Part shown: piece after piece, positions 24,201-35,298 of the stretch
Layout: the number at the start of each line of letters is the position of its first letter
Numbering within the stretch: position 1 is the stretch's first letter
Assembly: GCF_003202035.1 (NCBI RefSeq)
Contig: NZ_QJKC01000028.1
Span: 1 to 38,327, forward strand
Direction: 5' to 3'
Origin: Aquitalea magnusonii
GTDB taxonomy: Bacteria > Pseudomonadota > Gammaproteobacteria > Burkholderiales > Chromobacteriaceae
DNA length: 38,327 nucleotides
Notes under the pieces: generated by a model
Databases searched by the model: none
The model's input: the letters and a program-made list of their open reading frames with translations, nothing else
What the model was told of the DNA's origin: nothing
Program-made: the position numbers and the translations under genes

Positions 24201-24539
24201 GTAGGACAGCACAAAGCCCTGTATCGCGCCGGCTGCGTCGTACAGGGCATTGCCATGCAGCATGACGATGATGCTGCGGCCATCGCTGGCGATGCGGCGC
24301 ACCTCGCCCTGAAACGGCAGCGTGGCATCCGGCCCGCAGCGAAAGCCGCCATCGCTCAGCCCATCCGCCGCCTCTGCGGGAATGATGATGTCGATGGATT
24401 GCCCCGTCAGGGTGGCACTGTCGTAGCCAAACAGCTGGCAGAAGGCCGGATTGGCATAATCTATGCGGCCCTGGGGGTCGAGAATGGCAAAGGCTTGCGA
24501 GCTCTGGTGCAGGGCTTGCTGGAAATTGGGCAGGGTCAT
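21210..24539 (-). CDS. PAS-PAS-GGDEF-globin-GAF-EAL bifunctional c-di-GMP enzyme
   Basis: A 1109-residue soluble protein that can in principle make and break c-di-GMP. PAS domains span about 1-120 and 132-248. The GGDEF domain is at about 255-425 with an intact GGDEF (339-343) and an I-site RQTD (330-333) five residues before it. Residues about 445-590 look like a sensor-globin domain: all helical, with RIHSLVGVTP where H528 would be the proximal heme ligand. A GAF-like region follows at about 610-780. The EAL domain, about 795-1035, keeps its metal and catalytic residues (VEALARL, SLELLE, DDLGSGYSSL, VKIDQS, VEGLED). The C-terminal 70 residues are unassigned. The globin call rests on pattern recognition only. 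ATG 24539 has AGGACC upstream. Confidence 0.87.
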   Translation of the reverse strand: MTLPNFQQALHQSSQAFAILDPQGRIDYANPAFCQLFGYDSATLTGQSIDIIIPAEAADGLSDGGFRCGPDATLPFQGEVRRIASDGRSIIVMLHGNALYDAAGAIQGFVLSYTDIADRKATELALQQANEQLSLALDASRLSLWDMDILQDCACVDARWARMLGHPEQAARYRASAMFADVHPADYQKVYQACMAVLRGSESRFQQEFRYRNARGDWTWIRCTGKVVARNAQGLALRAIGTSQDITERKHNEELIINAAHHDWLTALPNRFALTRHLAAALARAQRSEKLVAVCMIDLDDFKPVNDTWGHEAGDRLLKDLAHRLQALLRQTDFVARLGGDEFVVIMEDLQEEAALQQLESALQRLHQAVESPFALEAGIEAEVGMTVGIALYPHDGIEPDALMRQADAAMYQAKQHKPTRQRWWRMVADEAGYHAEESSHFALYGAEASQLLHKSARLISRATELYISRFYQQNRPAHEALAILASLQPAELEQLQRAHRDFLLQILSPEQQADQIRRDSRQLGRIHSLVGVTPALLVQSVELFRSHFSEQLNVTLLPIRQRYRLLEIIDSRLQEQLHAQLEAAAEVQSEYLESLSLPMPHQGTLWTDAVGNELEQLGRLPGMQAVLLMRLMSDGVFVPENSRGPQGQFVADLLQQPGSEAVVDPNSPRGQGLSAVAWRSGRICSSASYGNDPRYARWHQHAGKVGIRSSMSIPVRNQDGLTVAVISLFGAYPNQFESATMQQFALGLQHRWELILAACTKPAAAIQQNLAIALRERLFAGGLTFYLQPLVDLKLGKVVKVEALARLIREDGQIVSPGVFLPLLGDADLDHLFRLGLDKALTQLAELDRQGLDIDISLNIAPCTLQDKDCPRWVAEALARHGVAAGRLSLELLETADIAPHEQDRAIERLRQTGVKLVMDDLGSGYSSLQRLSALPFDTVKIDQSLTLNLRKTPLTSLALMRAILQLGQDLERQVVVEGLEDIGMLEAACILGATQGQGYSLARPMAQASFIDWQSTFRLPAAAGHISSYLGALAQHWLYAQPSQAAARPALADCPLHHFLQGQRDVPEQVRQWHAACHASRHAGPASQQLSQWLIGQMQRESLPGSA

Positions 24540-24686
24540 GGTCCGGTCCTGCAGCGGGCGCTACGGCCACCCGGCTGGCAGCAAATAAGGTGTCATGTGC
24601 CGGCTTGCTGCGCGGCACTGTGGCTGATTTTACCCCAAACCATTGGCATTGCCGCCGGCCAGACCATGGCAAAGTGCGGCAAATAG

Positions 24687-26863
<2,177 letters not shown>

Positions 26864-27137
26864 GTTCGGTCCTTGTCGGCTCGGTGGAGAGTGCAGCATG
26901 GGCCGGCCGTCGCGGCTTGAACAGGCTGCTCAACTTGTCCGCCGAGTATGACAGCACCGCTTCCCTTGTGGGGCAGGCCGTACCCGGAAACTGTCGCACC
27001 GCTGCTACCTTGCCCGTTTTCCACCCGCTCCTGCGGGCATTTGGCCTGCGATGGCCGCGGTTTTGCGCCATAATCAGCCAGAACATACCTGTTTTTGATT
27101 GCAATCGGGGCCATACGATAAAAAGGGCTATCAAGCC

Positions 27138-30100
27138 ATGCTGACAGTCAAGAGCAAGCTGCTGCTGCTCTCCCGTTACTACTGGTTGATCCTGCTGGTA
27201 TTCATCGCCTTTGTCGTCAGCTTTGTGCTGTATGTGCAGGCAGAAAAAGCCATCGACCGTGCCAACGATGCACGCCACGCATCCATTTTGCTGGCCGGCG
27301 AATTGCGCCAGTCTTCCGATGACCTGACCCGCATGGTGCGAACCTATGTGGTGACCGGCGATCCCGTCTATCAGCAGCATTACCGCGAAATCCTGGCCAT
27401 CCGCGAGGGCAAGGCCCCGCGCCCGCTGGACTACCAGAACATCTACTGGGATCTGGTACTGGACGATGCCCATCGACCGCAGGCCGCCAGTGCCGCTCCC
27501 TCCTTGCTGCAACGCATGCGTGCAGCCGGCTTTACCCCCGAGGAAATGGCCAGGCTGGCCGAGGCCAAGGCCAAATCCGATGCCCTGACCCGTACCGAAT
27601 GGGCGGCCATGGCACTGGTGGCATCCGCCCCGGCACTGGACTCCCCGCAACGGCAGCAAGCCATCCGCATGTTGCACGATGCCGCCTATCACCGTGCCAA
27701 GGCTGCCATCATGCAGCCGATTGCCGAATTCAACCGCCTCTCTGCCCAGCGTACCTTGCAGGCGGTGGAGGATGCCGAGCGCTATGCCTTGCAGCTGCGC
27801 TGTATATTCGTGGCCTTCGGCCTGCTGTTGCTGCCCTTGCTGTGGGGGCAGCGGCGTAATCTGCTCAATGTACTGGGTGGCAGTGTGACCGAGCTGCACA
27901 GCAGCATCTCCCGCCTGGGCAGCGGTGACTTTTCGCAGCCGGTGCCGCTGGGCAGCTATAGCCGGCACAGCGTGATGGGCTGGCTGGCGGAAACCCGCGA
28001 CAAGCTGCAGCGCCTGGATGCCGCCCGCCGTCAGGCCGATGCCCACAATCAGCGCCTGACCGGGCTTTACAATGCGCTGAGCCAGTGCAATCAGGCCATT
28101 GTGCGCAGCCGTACCCAGCTTGAGCTGTTTGAGCGGATGTGCCAGGCCGCGGTGGAGCATGGCGGCATGAAAATGGTATGGGTGGGGCTGCTGGATGAAG
28201 AGGCAAGACATATCCGGCCACTGTGCGCCGACGGCAGCGGCACCGAGTATCTGGTTGATTTGCCGCTGGCAACCGCTGCGGCCGATCCGCTCAGCCAGGG
28301 CCCCACCGGCCGTGCCGTGCAGACCGGTCTGGCGCAATGGTGCCAGGATTTCCAGCATGACCCTGCCACCGCACCCTGGCATGACCGTGCCATGCTTTAT
28401 GGCTGGGGGGCCTCGGCAGCACTGCCCTTGCAGTGCAATGGCCGGATCATCGGCGCACTCACCCTGTACAGTGGCGAGCCGCATGCCTTTGACGAGGCGG
28501 CGCGCATGCTGATCGAGGAAATGGTGATGGACCTGGACTATGCGCTGGACAGCTTCCAGCGCGAACAGGAGCGGCAGGCCGCCAATACCGCCTTGCAGCT
28601 GAGCGAACAGCGCTTGCGCACCATCATCGAAACCGAGCCGGAATGCATCAAGGTAGTGGGGTCCGCAGGCCAGCTGCTGGAAATGAACCGGGCCGGCATG
28701 GCCATGCTGCAGGCTGACAGCCTGCAGCAGATCCAGCAGCTGGGCCTGATGCATTTCGTATTGCCCGAGTACCATGCCGCCTTCATGCAGCTGCACCAGC
28801 AGGTGATGAGCGGGCAGAGCGCTACGCTGGAATTCGAAATATGCGGCCTGCACGGGCAGCGGCGCTGGCTGGAAACCCATGCCGCGCCCATGCGCGACGA
28901 AGGGGGCTCCATCAGCATGTTGCTGGCGATTACCCGTGATATCACCCTGCGCAAACAGAACGAGCAGCATATCCGTTATCTGGCCCATTACGATGTGCTG
29001 ACCGGCCTGCCCAACCGGGTGATGCTGGAAGAACAGGCCGAGCGGATACTGCAGCAGGCGGCCCGCCAGCAGCAGGCGCAGGCCTTGATATTCCTCGACC
29101 TCGATCACTTCAAGGACATCAATGATTCGCTGGGCCACAGCGTCGGCGATGCCTTGCTGGTGCAATTGGCCGCCAGATTGCGCCGGGTGCTGCCGGATGG
29201 TGCGCTGGTGTCCCGGCTGGGAGGCGACGAGTTCGTGCTGCTGTTGCCGGATAGCGATGCCGCGCTGGCCGAGGCGCTGGCCCGGCAGCTGCTGGACGAT
29301 ATCGCCCGCCCCTACCAGGTGGCGCCTTACGATCTGAATGTTTCGGCCTCCATCGGCATTGCGCTGTACCCACAGGATGGCCGGGATCTGGAAACCCTGT
29401 CGCGCCGTGCCGATGCCGCGATGTACCTGGCCAAGAAGGCCGGCCGCAGCTGTTTCCGTTTCTATACCACGGCGATTCAGGAAAAGGCCGCGCGTCATCT
29501 GCAGCTGGTGAATGCACTGCGTGTGGCACTGGAACAGCAGCAGCTCAGCATCCATTACCAGCCGCAGCTTTCCATGGCCGATGGCCGGCTGGTCGGCGCC
29601 GAGGCACTGCTGCGCTGGGCGCATCCGGAGCTGGGCCATATCTCGCCGGCAGAGTTCATTCCGGTTGCCGAGGACTGCGGCCTGATCCTGCCGCTGGGCG
29701 AATGGGTGCTGCGTCATGCCGTCCGTCAGGCACGGCAGTGGCGCGAGCAGGGGCTGGAACTGGTGATGGCGGTCAATCTGTCGGCCGTGCAATTCCGCCA
29801 GCCCGACCTGCCGGCGCTGGTGGCGCGCATTCTGCAGGAAGAGGGCTTGCCCGCCAGCGCGCTGGAACTGGAACTGACCGAAGGCGTGGCCATGTACGAC
29901 CCGCAACAGGCCATCGCGGTGATGAATGCCTTGCACGAGCAGGGTGTGCGCATGTCCATCGACGATTTCGGCACCGGTTATTCCTCGCTGAACCTGCTCA
30001 AGCAGTTCCGCGTCTACAAGCTGAAAATCGACCAGAGCTTTGTGCGCGACATCGTGACCGATCCGGAAGATCGCGCCATTGTCGCCGCCATCATCGACAT

Positions 30101-30284
30101 GGCGGAAAACCTGGGCCTGCTGACCATTGCCGAGGGGGTGGAGACCGGAGAGCAGCTCAGCTGGCTACGCGCCCAGGGCTGTGATGAGCTGCAGGGTTAC
30201 CTGTTCAGCCGGCCGCTGCCGGCCGCGGCCTTTGCCGCCTATGCGCAGCAGCACCAGCCGGCCACCGCACTGCTGCGTTCATGA
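27138..30284 (+). CDS. Membrane GAF-PAS-GGDEF-EAL c-di-GMP enzyme
   Basis: A 1048-residue inner-membrane sensor. TM1 is at about 9-32 and TM2 at about 222-237, enclosing a roughly 190-residue helical periplasmic domain (ELRQSSDDLTRMVRTYVVTG and PLDYQNIYWDL) of the kind found in CHASE3-like sensors. Then come a linker, a GAF domain (about 320-480), PAS (about 490-605), GGDEF (about 610-775, motif intact at 695-699) and EAL (about 795-1035). EAL residues are complete (AEALLRW, NLSAVQF, ELELTE, DDFGTGYSSL, LKIDQSF, AEGVE). The RxxD inhibitory site is missing: the four residues at that position are PDGA. ATG 27138 has AAAAGGG 10 bases upstream. The stop overlaps that of the next gene in the palindrome TCATGA. 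Confidence 0.9.
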   Translation: MLTVKSKLLLLSRYYWLILLVFIAFVVSFVLYVQAEKAIDRANDARHASILLAGELRQSSDDLTRMVRTYVVTGDPVYQQHYREILAIREGKAPRPLDYQNIYWDLVLDDAHRPQAASAAPSLLQRMRAAGFTPEEMARLAEAKAKSDALTRTEWAAMALVASAPALDSPQRQQAIRMLHDAAYHRAKAAIMQPIAEFNRLSAQRTLQAVEDAERYALQLRCIFVAFGLLLLPLLWGQRRNLLNVLGGSVTELHSSISRLGSGDFSQPVPLGSYSRHSVMGWLAETRDKLQRLDAARRQADAHNQRLTGLYNALSQCNQAIVRSRTQLELFERMCQAAVEHGGMKMVWVGLLDEEARHIRPLCADGSGTEYLVDLPLATAAADPLSQGPTGRAVQTGLAQWCQDFQHDPATAPWHDRAMLYGWGASAALPLQCNGRIIGALTLYSGEPHAFDEAARMLIEEMVMDLDYALDSFQREQERQAANTALQLSEQRLRTIIETEPECIKVVGSAGQLLEMNRAGMAMLQADSLQQIQQLGLMHFVLPEYHAAFMQLHQQVMSGQSATLEFEICGLHGQRRWLETHAAPMRDEGGSISMLLAITRDITLRKQNEQHIRYLAHYDVLTGLPNRVMLEEQAERILQQAARQQQAQALIFLDLDHFKDINDSLGHSVGDALLVQLAARLRRVLPDGALVSRLGGDEFVLLLPDSDAALAEALARQLLDDIARPYQVAPYDLNVSASIGIALYPQDGRDLETLSRRADAAMYLAKKAGRSCFRFYTTAIQEKAARHLQLVNALRVALEQQQLSIHYQPQLSMADGRLVGAEALLRWAHPELGHISPAEFIPVAEDCGLILPLGEWVLRHAVRQARQWREQGLELVMAVNLSAVQFRQPDLPALVARILQEEGLPASALELELTEGVAMYDPQQAIAVMNALHEQGVRMSIDDFGTGYSSLNLLKQFRVYKLKIDQSFVRDIVTDPEDRAIVAAIIDMAENLGLLTIAEGVETGEQLSWLRAQGCDELQGYLFSRPLPAAAFAAYAQQHQPATALLRS

Positions 30285-33200
30285 GCCGGCCAGGCTGGCC
30301 GGCAGCTGTTGTTGCCGGGCCGGTGGCGTGCTGCCGCCATGCTGGGCGGGCCAGGTTGCGGCCAGCCAGTCCTGCAGCTGGCCGGCGGGCAGGGCCGGGC
30401 TGAACAGATAGCCCTGTATCACCTGGCAGCCTTGCGCCACCAGGAAGTCGTACTGGGCAGCGGTTTCCACGCCTTCGGCAATCACGGTCAGGCCCAGGCT
30501 GTGGCCCAGGGCAATGACCGCCTTGCAGATGGCGGCATCGTTGGGGTTGTCCAGTACGTCGCGTACAAAGCTGCGGTCGATCTTGACCTGGTCCAGCGGC
30601 AGTTGCCGCAGGTAGGACAGCGAGGAATAACCGGTGCCGAAATCATCCAGGGCAAAGGTGATGCCCAGCTGGCGCAGGCTGTTCATCTTGCTGGCCGCGT
30701 CGTCCAGCTTCATCAGCAGCAGGCTTTCGGTGATTTCCAGTTTCAGTAGCGCCGGGTTGGCGCCGCTGTCCTGCAGCAGGTGGCGCAGGCGGCTGACAAA
30801 ATCGCTCTGGTGGAACTGGCGGGCGCTGACATTGACGGCAATGCTCAGCCCGGCGGTGGCGGCATGGCCGGCCCAGGCGGCCAGCTGGGTGCAGGCTTGT
30901 TGCAGCACCCAGTGGTCGATGGCCAGGATCAGATTGCTCTGTTCCGCCAGCGGAATGAAGGCGCCGGGCAGGCGCAGCCCCTGTTGCGGGCTATGCCAGC
31001 GCAGCAGTGCCTCCACGCTCTGGCAGGGGTGGCCATGGCGGATCTGCGGCTGGTAATGCAGGCTGAGTTCGCCGTTTTCCAGTGCCTGGTGCAGCTCGGC
31101 TTCCAGCCGGGTGCGGGCATTGATTTCCGCCTGCATCAGCGGATCGAAAAAGCGCAGGGTATTGCGGCCGGCCGCTTTGGCCTGGTACATGGCCAGATCG
31201 GCTTGCTTGAGGATGTCTTCGGTGCTGTCGTGCTCCCCGGCAAACAGGGCGATGCCCAGGCTGCAACTGCCGCGGTAGTCGTGGCCGCGCAGCTGGTAAG
31301 GCTGTTTGAGCTGCGCCAGGATCTTGCGGCCGACGCTTTCCGCCTCGCGCAGTGCCGTTTCACGCTGCAGGCCCAGGTCCTCCAGCAATACGATGAATTC
31401 GTCGCCCCCCAGTCGTGCCACGGTATCGCCCACGCGCAGGCAGTGGCGCAGACGGGCGGCCACCTCCTGCAGCAGCAGGTCGCCGATGTCATGGCCCATG
31501 GTGTCGTTCAGCGACTTGAAGTTGTCCAGATCGAGGAATAACAGCGCGCCGTACTGCTGCTGGCGGTGTGCCGCATCCAGCGCATGTTGCAGCCGCTCCA
31601 GCAGCAGGCGGCGGTTGGGCAGGTGGGTGAGGGCATCGTAAAACGCCAGGGTCTGGATGGCGTCGGCGGCAGCCTTGCGTTCGGTGATGTCCTGGAAGAT
31701 GGCCACGTAGTGGCTGGTCTGGCCATCGCTGTCGTGCACGGCGGTAATGGTGAGCCATTCCGGGAAGACTTCGCCGTTCTGGCGGCTGTTCCAGATTTCG
31801 CCCTGCCAGCGGCCAACTTGCAGCAGCGATTGCCACAGCTGCTGGTAGAACGCTGGCGGATGGCGGTGCGAGCTGAGAATGGCCGGGGTCTTGCCCACCA
31901 CTTCGGCGCTGCTGTAGCCGGTAATCTGGCAGAAGGACGGATTCACCCGCAGGATCACCCCGTCGCGGTCGGTCACCATGATGCCTTCCTGGGTCAGGAA
32001 GGTGGTGGCGGCAATGCGCAGCTCGGCCTCCATGGCCTTGGCCTGGCTGATGTCGGCGATATAGCCGTACCAGGTGACGTACGGGCCTTCCTGTTCGGGC
32101 AGGGCATCCACCCGCAGCCATTTGAGCTGGCCATCGGGCCGCACGATGCGGTACTCGATATGCCATAGCGTCAGGTTGGCGGCCGAGGCATGCATGGCAC
32201 TGAAGAAGGCATCCGCATCGTCCGGATGCAGCATGGCGCGCATGGGGTCGGCGTTGTGGCTGACTGCCTGCGGGCTCAGACCGTACAGATCCAGTAAAGC
32301 CTCGCTGGCAAAGGGCAGGCAGCCGTGGCCATCTTCGAACAGGCGGTACTGGAACACCACGCCGGGAATATGCGACACGATCTTGCGCAGCAGCCGGTTG
32401 GCGGCATGTTCGCCGGCTTGCTCTTCTTCGCGCAGGATGCGCTCCAGCAAGCCGTTGAACGAGCTGGCCAGCAGGCCGAGCTCATCTTGCTGCCGCACCG
32501 GCAGCGCCTGCTTGGGCAGGGTGCCATCGCGCATGCCGGCCAGCAGCGTGGTGGCCTCGGACAGCGGCAGCAGCTGCCGGCGCAGCCACCACCAGCTGAA
32601 ACCGCCTGCCAGCAGAGTCAGGCACAGTGCCAGGCCAAACAGCTGCCGTTGCAGGGTGCGGATGGGGGCAAAGGCTTCGGTGGTCGGCAATACCGCCTGC
32701 ATCAGCCAGCCGGTGGACGGAATGCGCACGCTGGAGGACAGCTCGGCCACGCCGTGTGAGCTGACGGCAATGCCCGAACCCTGGTAACCCGACAGATAGC
32801 GGTCATACAGCGGGTTGATGCCCGGGGCGGGGCCCGGCTGCAGCAGGCGGCGCTTGTCGGATGACACCATGTAGCGACGGCTGTGCGGCACGGTAATGAA
32901 ATAATCACCGGTGGCGCCATACTTGGCCGAACTGATGTCATCCAGAAAATTGGGCCGGGCCAGGTTGGTCACGCCCATGATCATCCCCACCAGCCGGCCA
33001 TCAGGGGCGCGCAAGGGTTGAAGCATCGAAATGACCGGCTGGCCGGTGTGCTGGCCGAACATGGGTTCGGTAATGCTGGCCTGGCCCGCTTGCATGGCCT
33101 GGCGGAAAAAATCGCGCTGGCCATAAGACACCCCGTTGCGCCCGAGCGAACCCGGAATGCTGGCGCGGGCGACGCCCTGTGCGTCCAGTACCACGATGCC

Positions 33201-33521
33201 CCAGTTGAACATCAGCTGCAGCAGCGGTCGCCGTTCCAGCTGTGGCTGGAGGCTGTCCTCGCGCAGCGGGATGTTGTTCAGCTGCTCGGCCAGCGATTGC
33301 AGGATCAGCATGCGCTCCTTGACCGAGCGGTCCACCTCGCGTGCGGCCAGCGACACGGCGGAAAACTGCTGGGCCGAGATGGTGTCCTCCATTTGCCGGC
33401 GCAGGCTGTGGCTGATGAGCAGGGTGGCCAGCCACAGGGTGATGACCAGTGCCAGCAGCATGCCGAGGGTGATGCGGGTGCGCAGGGAAGTCCTGCCCGT
33501 CAGGTGAAAGTGCTTGCCCAT
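30279..33521 (-). CDS. Membrane Cache-HAMP-PAS-PAS-GGDEF-EAL c-di-GMP enzyme
   Basis: A 1080-residue membrane sensor. TM1 is at about 18-38. A double-Cache periplasmic ligand-binding domain spans about 45-285 (GVSYGQRDFFRQAM, GQPVISMLQPL, TGDYFITVP). TM2 at about 293-313 is followed by HAMP (about 314-370), PAS (about 380-495), PAS (about 500-615), GGDEF (about 620-780; motif at 705-709, I-site RVGD at 696-699) and EAL (about 800-1045; VEALLRW, KLEITES, DDFGTGYSSL, VKIDRSF, AEGVE). Both output domains look catalytically intact. The start MGKHFHL at 33521 gives a normal positive-inside N-terminus but lacks a strong ribosome site; the frame is open 90 bases further. Cache domains of this type often bind amino acids or organic acids. 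It is convergent with the previous gene. Confidence 0.9.
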   Translation of the reverse strand: MGKHFHLTGRTSLRTRITLGMLLALVITLWLATLLISHSLRRQMEDTISAQQFSAVSLAAREVDRSVKERMLILQSLAEQLNNIPLREDSLQPQLERRPLLQLMFNWGIVVLDAQGVARASIPGSLGRNGVSYGQRDFFRQAMQAGQASITEPMFGQHTGQPVISMLQPLRAPDGRLVGMIMGVTNLARPNFLDDISSAKYGATGDYFITVPHSRRYMVSSDKRRLLQPGPAPGINPLYDRYLSGYQGSGIAVSSHGVAELSSSVRIPSTGWLMQAVLPTTEAFAPIRTLQRQLFGLALCLTLLAGGFSWWWLRRQLLPLSEATTLLAGMRDGTLPKQALPVRQQDELGLLASSFNGLLERILREEEQAGEHAANRLLRKIVSHIPGVVFQYRLFEDGHGCLPFASEALLDLYGLSPQAVSHNADPMRAMLHPDDADAFFSAMHASAANLTLWHIEYRIVRPDGQLKWLRVDALPEQEGPYVTWYGYIADISQAKAMEAELRIAATTFLTQEGIMVTDRDGVILRVNPSFCQITGYSSAEVVGKTPAILSSHRHPPAFYQQLWQSLLQVGRWQGEIWNSRQNGEVFPEWLTITAVHDSDGQTSHYVAIFQDITERKAAADAIQTLAFYDALTHLPNRRLLLERLQHALDAAHRQQQYGALLFLDLDNFKSLNDTMGHDIGDLLLQEVAARLRHCLRVGDTVARLGGDEFIVLLEDLGLQRETALREAESVGRKILAQLKQPYQLRGHDYRGSCSLGIALFAGEHDSTEDILKQADLAMYQAKAAGRNTLRFFDPLMQAEINARTRLEAELHQALENGELSLHYQPQIRHGHPCQSVEALLRWHSPQQGLRLPGAFIPLAEQSNLILAIDHWVLQQACTQLAAWAGHAATAGLSIAVNVSARQFHQSDFVSRLRHLLQDSGANPALLKLEITESLLLMKLDDAASKMNSLRQLGITFALDDFGTGYSSLSYLRQLPLDQVKIDRSFVRDVLDNPNDAAICKAVIALGHSLGLTVIAEGVETAAQYDFLVAQGCQVIQGYLFSPALPAGQLQDWLAATWPAQHGGSTPPARQQQLPASLAGS

Positions 33522-33683
33522 GATGTCTGTCGCTGCCAGAGAAAAGCGCTTGCAGCCAGCATAGCGGAGCCCGCGCGGGCTGTAAGGCCGTGTCCGGCGC
33601 AAACAGGACAATCTCTGCGCCGGATCAAGATTCCTGCACGGCCATATGCGGTCAGAGCCAGGCCTGGCCGGCCTTTGCCTGCC

Positions 33684-34886
33684 TTACCAGTTGGTTTCAC
33701 GGTCCGGGGTGGCCGTGATCTGGTGGATGGTCAGGTCGGCGCCGTTGAACTCTTCTTCCTCATCCAGCCGGATGCCCACGGTCTTGCGCAGCAAGGCATA
33801 CACCAGATAACCGCCGCCAAAACCGATGGCGATGCCCGCCAGTGTGCCCAGCACTTGCGACAGCAGGCTGACGCCGCCCAGCCCGCCCAGTGCGCTCTGG
33901 CCGAAGATGCCGGCAGCAATGCCGCCCCAGGCACCGCAGATGCCGTGCAGCGGCCATACCCCCAGCACATCGTCGATCTTCCAGCGGTTCTGGGTCTGGG
34001 TGAATAGCCAGACAAACAGGCCACCGGCCACCAGCCCCACCAGCAGCGCACCCAGCGGATGCATGATGTCCGAGCCGGCACATACCGCCACCAGGCCGGC
34101 CAGCGGGCCGTTGTGAATGAAGCCGGGGTCGTTCTTGCCGGCCCACATGGCGCTGAGCGTACCGCCCACCATGGCCATCAGCGAGTTGATGGCTACCAGC
34201 CCGGAAATGCCGTTCAGACGCTGGGCGCTCATCACATTAAAGCCGAACCAGCCGACGATCAGGATCCACGCGCCCAGTGCCAGAAACGGAATGGAAGAGG
34301 GCGGATGGGCGGAGATGCGGCCTTCCTTGCTGTAGCGGCCACGCCGCGCGCCCAGGTTGAGCACCGCGGCCAGGCCGATCCAGCCGCCCACCGCATGCAC
34401 CACCACCGAACCGGCAAAGTCATGGAAAGGCTGGCCAAAGCTGTGGCTCAGCCAGTCCTGCACGCCATAGTGATTGTTCCAGGCCATGCCTTCGAAAAAG
34501 GGATAGACCAGCCCCACCAGCAGAAAGGTGGCGGCCGATTGCGGGTGGAATTTGGCGCGCTCGGCGATACCGCCGGACACAATGGCGGGAATGGCGGCGG
34601 CAAAGGTCAGCAGAAAGAAAAACTTCACCAGCTCATAGCCATTGTGCTGGGCAATATGGCTGGCATCGCCCAGAAAATTGATGCCATAAGCCACGCTGTA
34701 GCCAACAAAGAAATAGGCAATGGCCGACACGGCAAAGTCGGTCAGGATCTTGACCAGGGCATTGACCTGGTTTTTCTTGCGGACGGTGCCCAGCTCCAGA
34801 AAGGCGAAGCCTGCATGCATGGCCAGGATCATGATGGCCCCCAGCAGCAGGAACAGTACATCGGAAGGTGAATTCGAGTTTGGCAT
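33684..34886 (-). CDS. amtB: Ammonium transporter (Amt family)
   Basis: A 400-residue, 11-helix ammonium channel. The conserved residues of the conduction pore are visible: FHDFAGSVVVHAVGG carries the Asp and first twin histidine, and HGICGAWGG carries the second histidine. NVMSAQRLNGISGL and LGVWPLHGI are also family-typical. The C-terminus LDEEEEFNGADLTIHQI is the cytoplasmic tail to which GlnK/PII proteins bind. No glnK lies beside it, so the PII partner must be encoded elsewhere. A sigma-54 promoter and an upstream NtrC-like site lie in the 412-base region before it, so it should be induced by nitrogen limitation. The ribosome site (GGGACT) is weak. Confidence 0.94.
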   Translation of the reverse strand: MPNSNSPSDVLFLLLGAIMILAMHAGFAFLELGTVRKKNQVNALVKILTDFAVSAIAYFFVGYSVAYGINFLGDASHIAQHNGYELVKFFFLLTFAAAIPAIVSGGIAERAKFHPQSAATFLLVGLVYPFFEGMAWNNHYGVQDWLSHSFGQPFHDFAGSVVVHAVGGWIGLAAVLNLGARRGRYSKEGRISAHPPSSIPFLALGAWILIVGWFGFNVMSAQRLNGISGLVAINSLMAMVGGTLSAMWAGKNDPGFIHNGPLAGLVAVCAGSDIMHPLGALLVGLVAGGLFVWLFTQTQNRWKIDDVLGVWPLHGICGAWGGIAAGIFGQSALGGLGGVSLLSQVLGTLAGIAIGFGGGYLVYALLRKTVGIRLDEEEEFNGADLTIHQITATPDRETNW

Positions 34887-34927
34887 GGCGAGTCCCGTTG
34901 TTGTCGGCTTTTATCGGGCTTGCATCA

Positions 34928-34943
34928 AGCAAGGGGAGTGCCA
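34928..34943 (-). promoter_or_regulatory. Sigma-54 promoter of amtB
   Basis: On the minus strand TGGCAC-TCCCC-TTGCT (34943 down to 34928) matches the -24/-12 sigma-54 consensus TGGCAC-N5-TTGCW exactly. It is 41 bases upstream of the amtB start, leaving room for a short leader. This predicts RpoN-dependent transcription needing an activator such as NtrC. Confidence 0.8.
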
Positions 34944-35053
34944 GCCTGCTGCTGACGGCACCAATTTGAATCACCATCGCCCGAAAATGGTGATGTTGCG
35001 CCCGCTTCCGGTGAATCTGGCAGGCGGCGGCGACGGCGGTGCTGGTGCGTTCA

Positions 35054-35070
35054 TGCACCAAAACGGTGTT
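35054..35070. promoter_or_regulatory. NtrC-type enhancer site upstream of amtB
   Basis: GCACC-AAAAC-GGTGT at 35055-35069 differs in one base from the NtrC consensus GCACC-N5-GGTGC. It lies about 110 bases upstream of the sigma-54 promoter, the normal enhancer distance. More half-sites surround it: GGTGC at 35044-35048, TTGGTGCA at 35095-35102 and GGCACC at 35114-35119. The rest of the gap (34887-35298) holds a TATAAA at 35240-35245 that may be the -10 box of the rightward gene, without a good -35. Confidence 0.65.
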
Positions 35071-35298
35071 TCATGACGTATTTATGCTGTTAATTGGTGC
35101 ATTCTGGATAAATGGCACCGCCGCGGTGCGGGGTGCTGCCATGGCAGCCAGCCCCCTGCCGTGGCCCCTGCCATGCGGCAAGCCGCCATGCCTGCGGCAG
35201 TTGCCGTGAGCCGAGCGAATTTTCGTAAAAATACTTAGGTATAAAGCATGACAAGCAGCTACATTCAAACGGTGAATTGAAAAAGAAGAAATACAATC

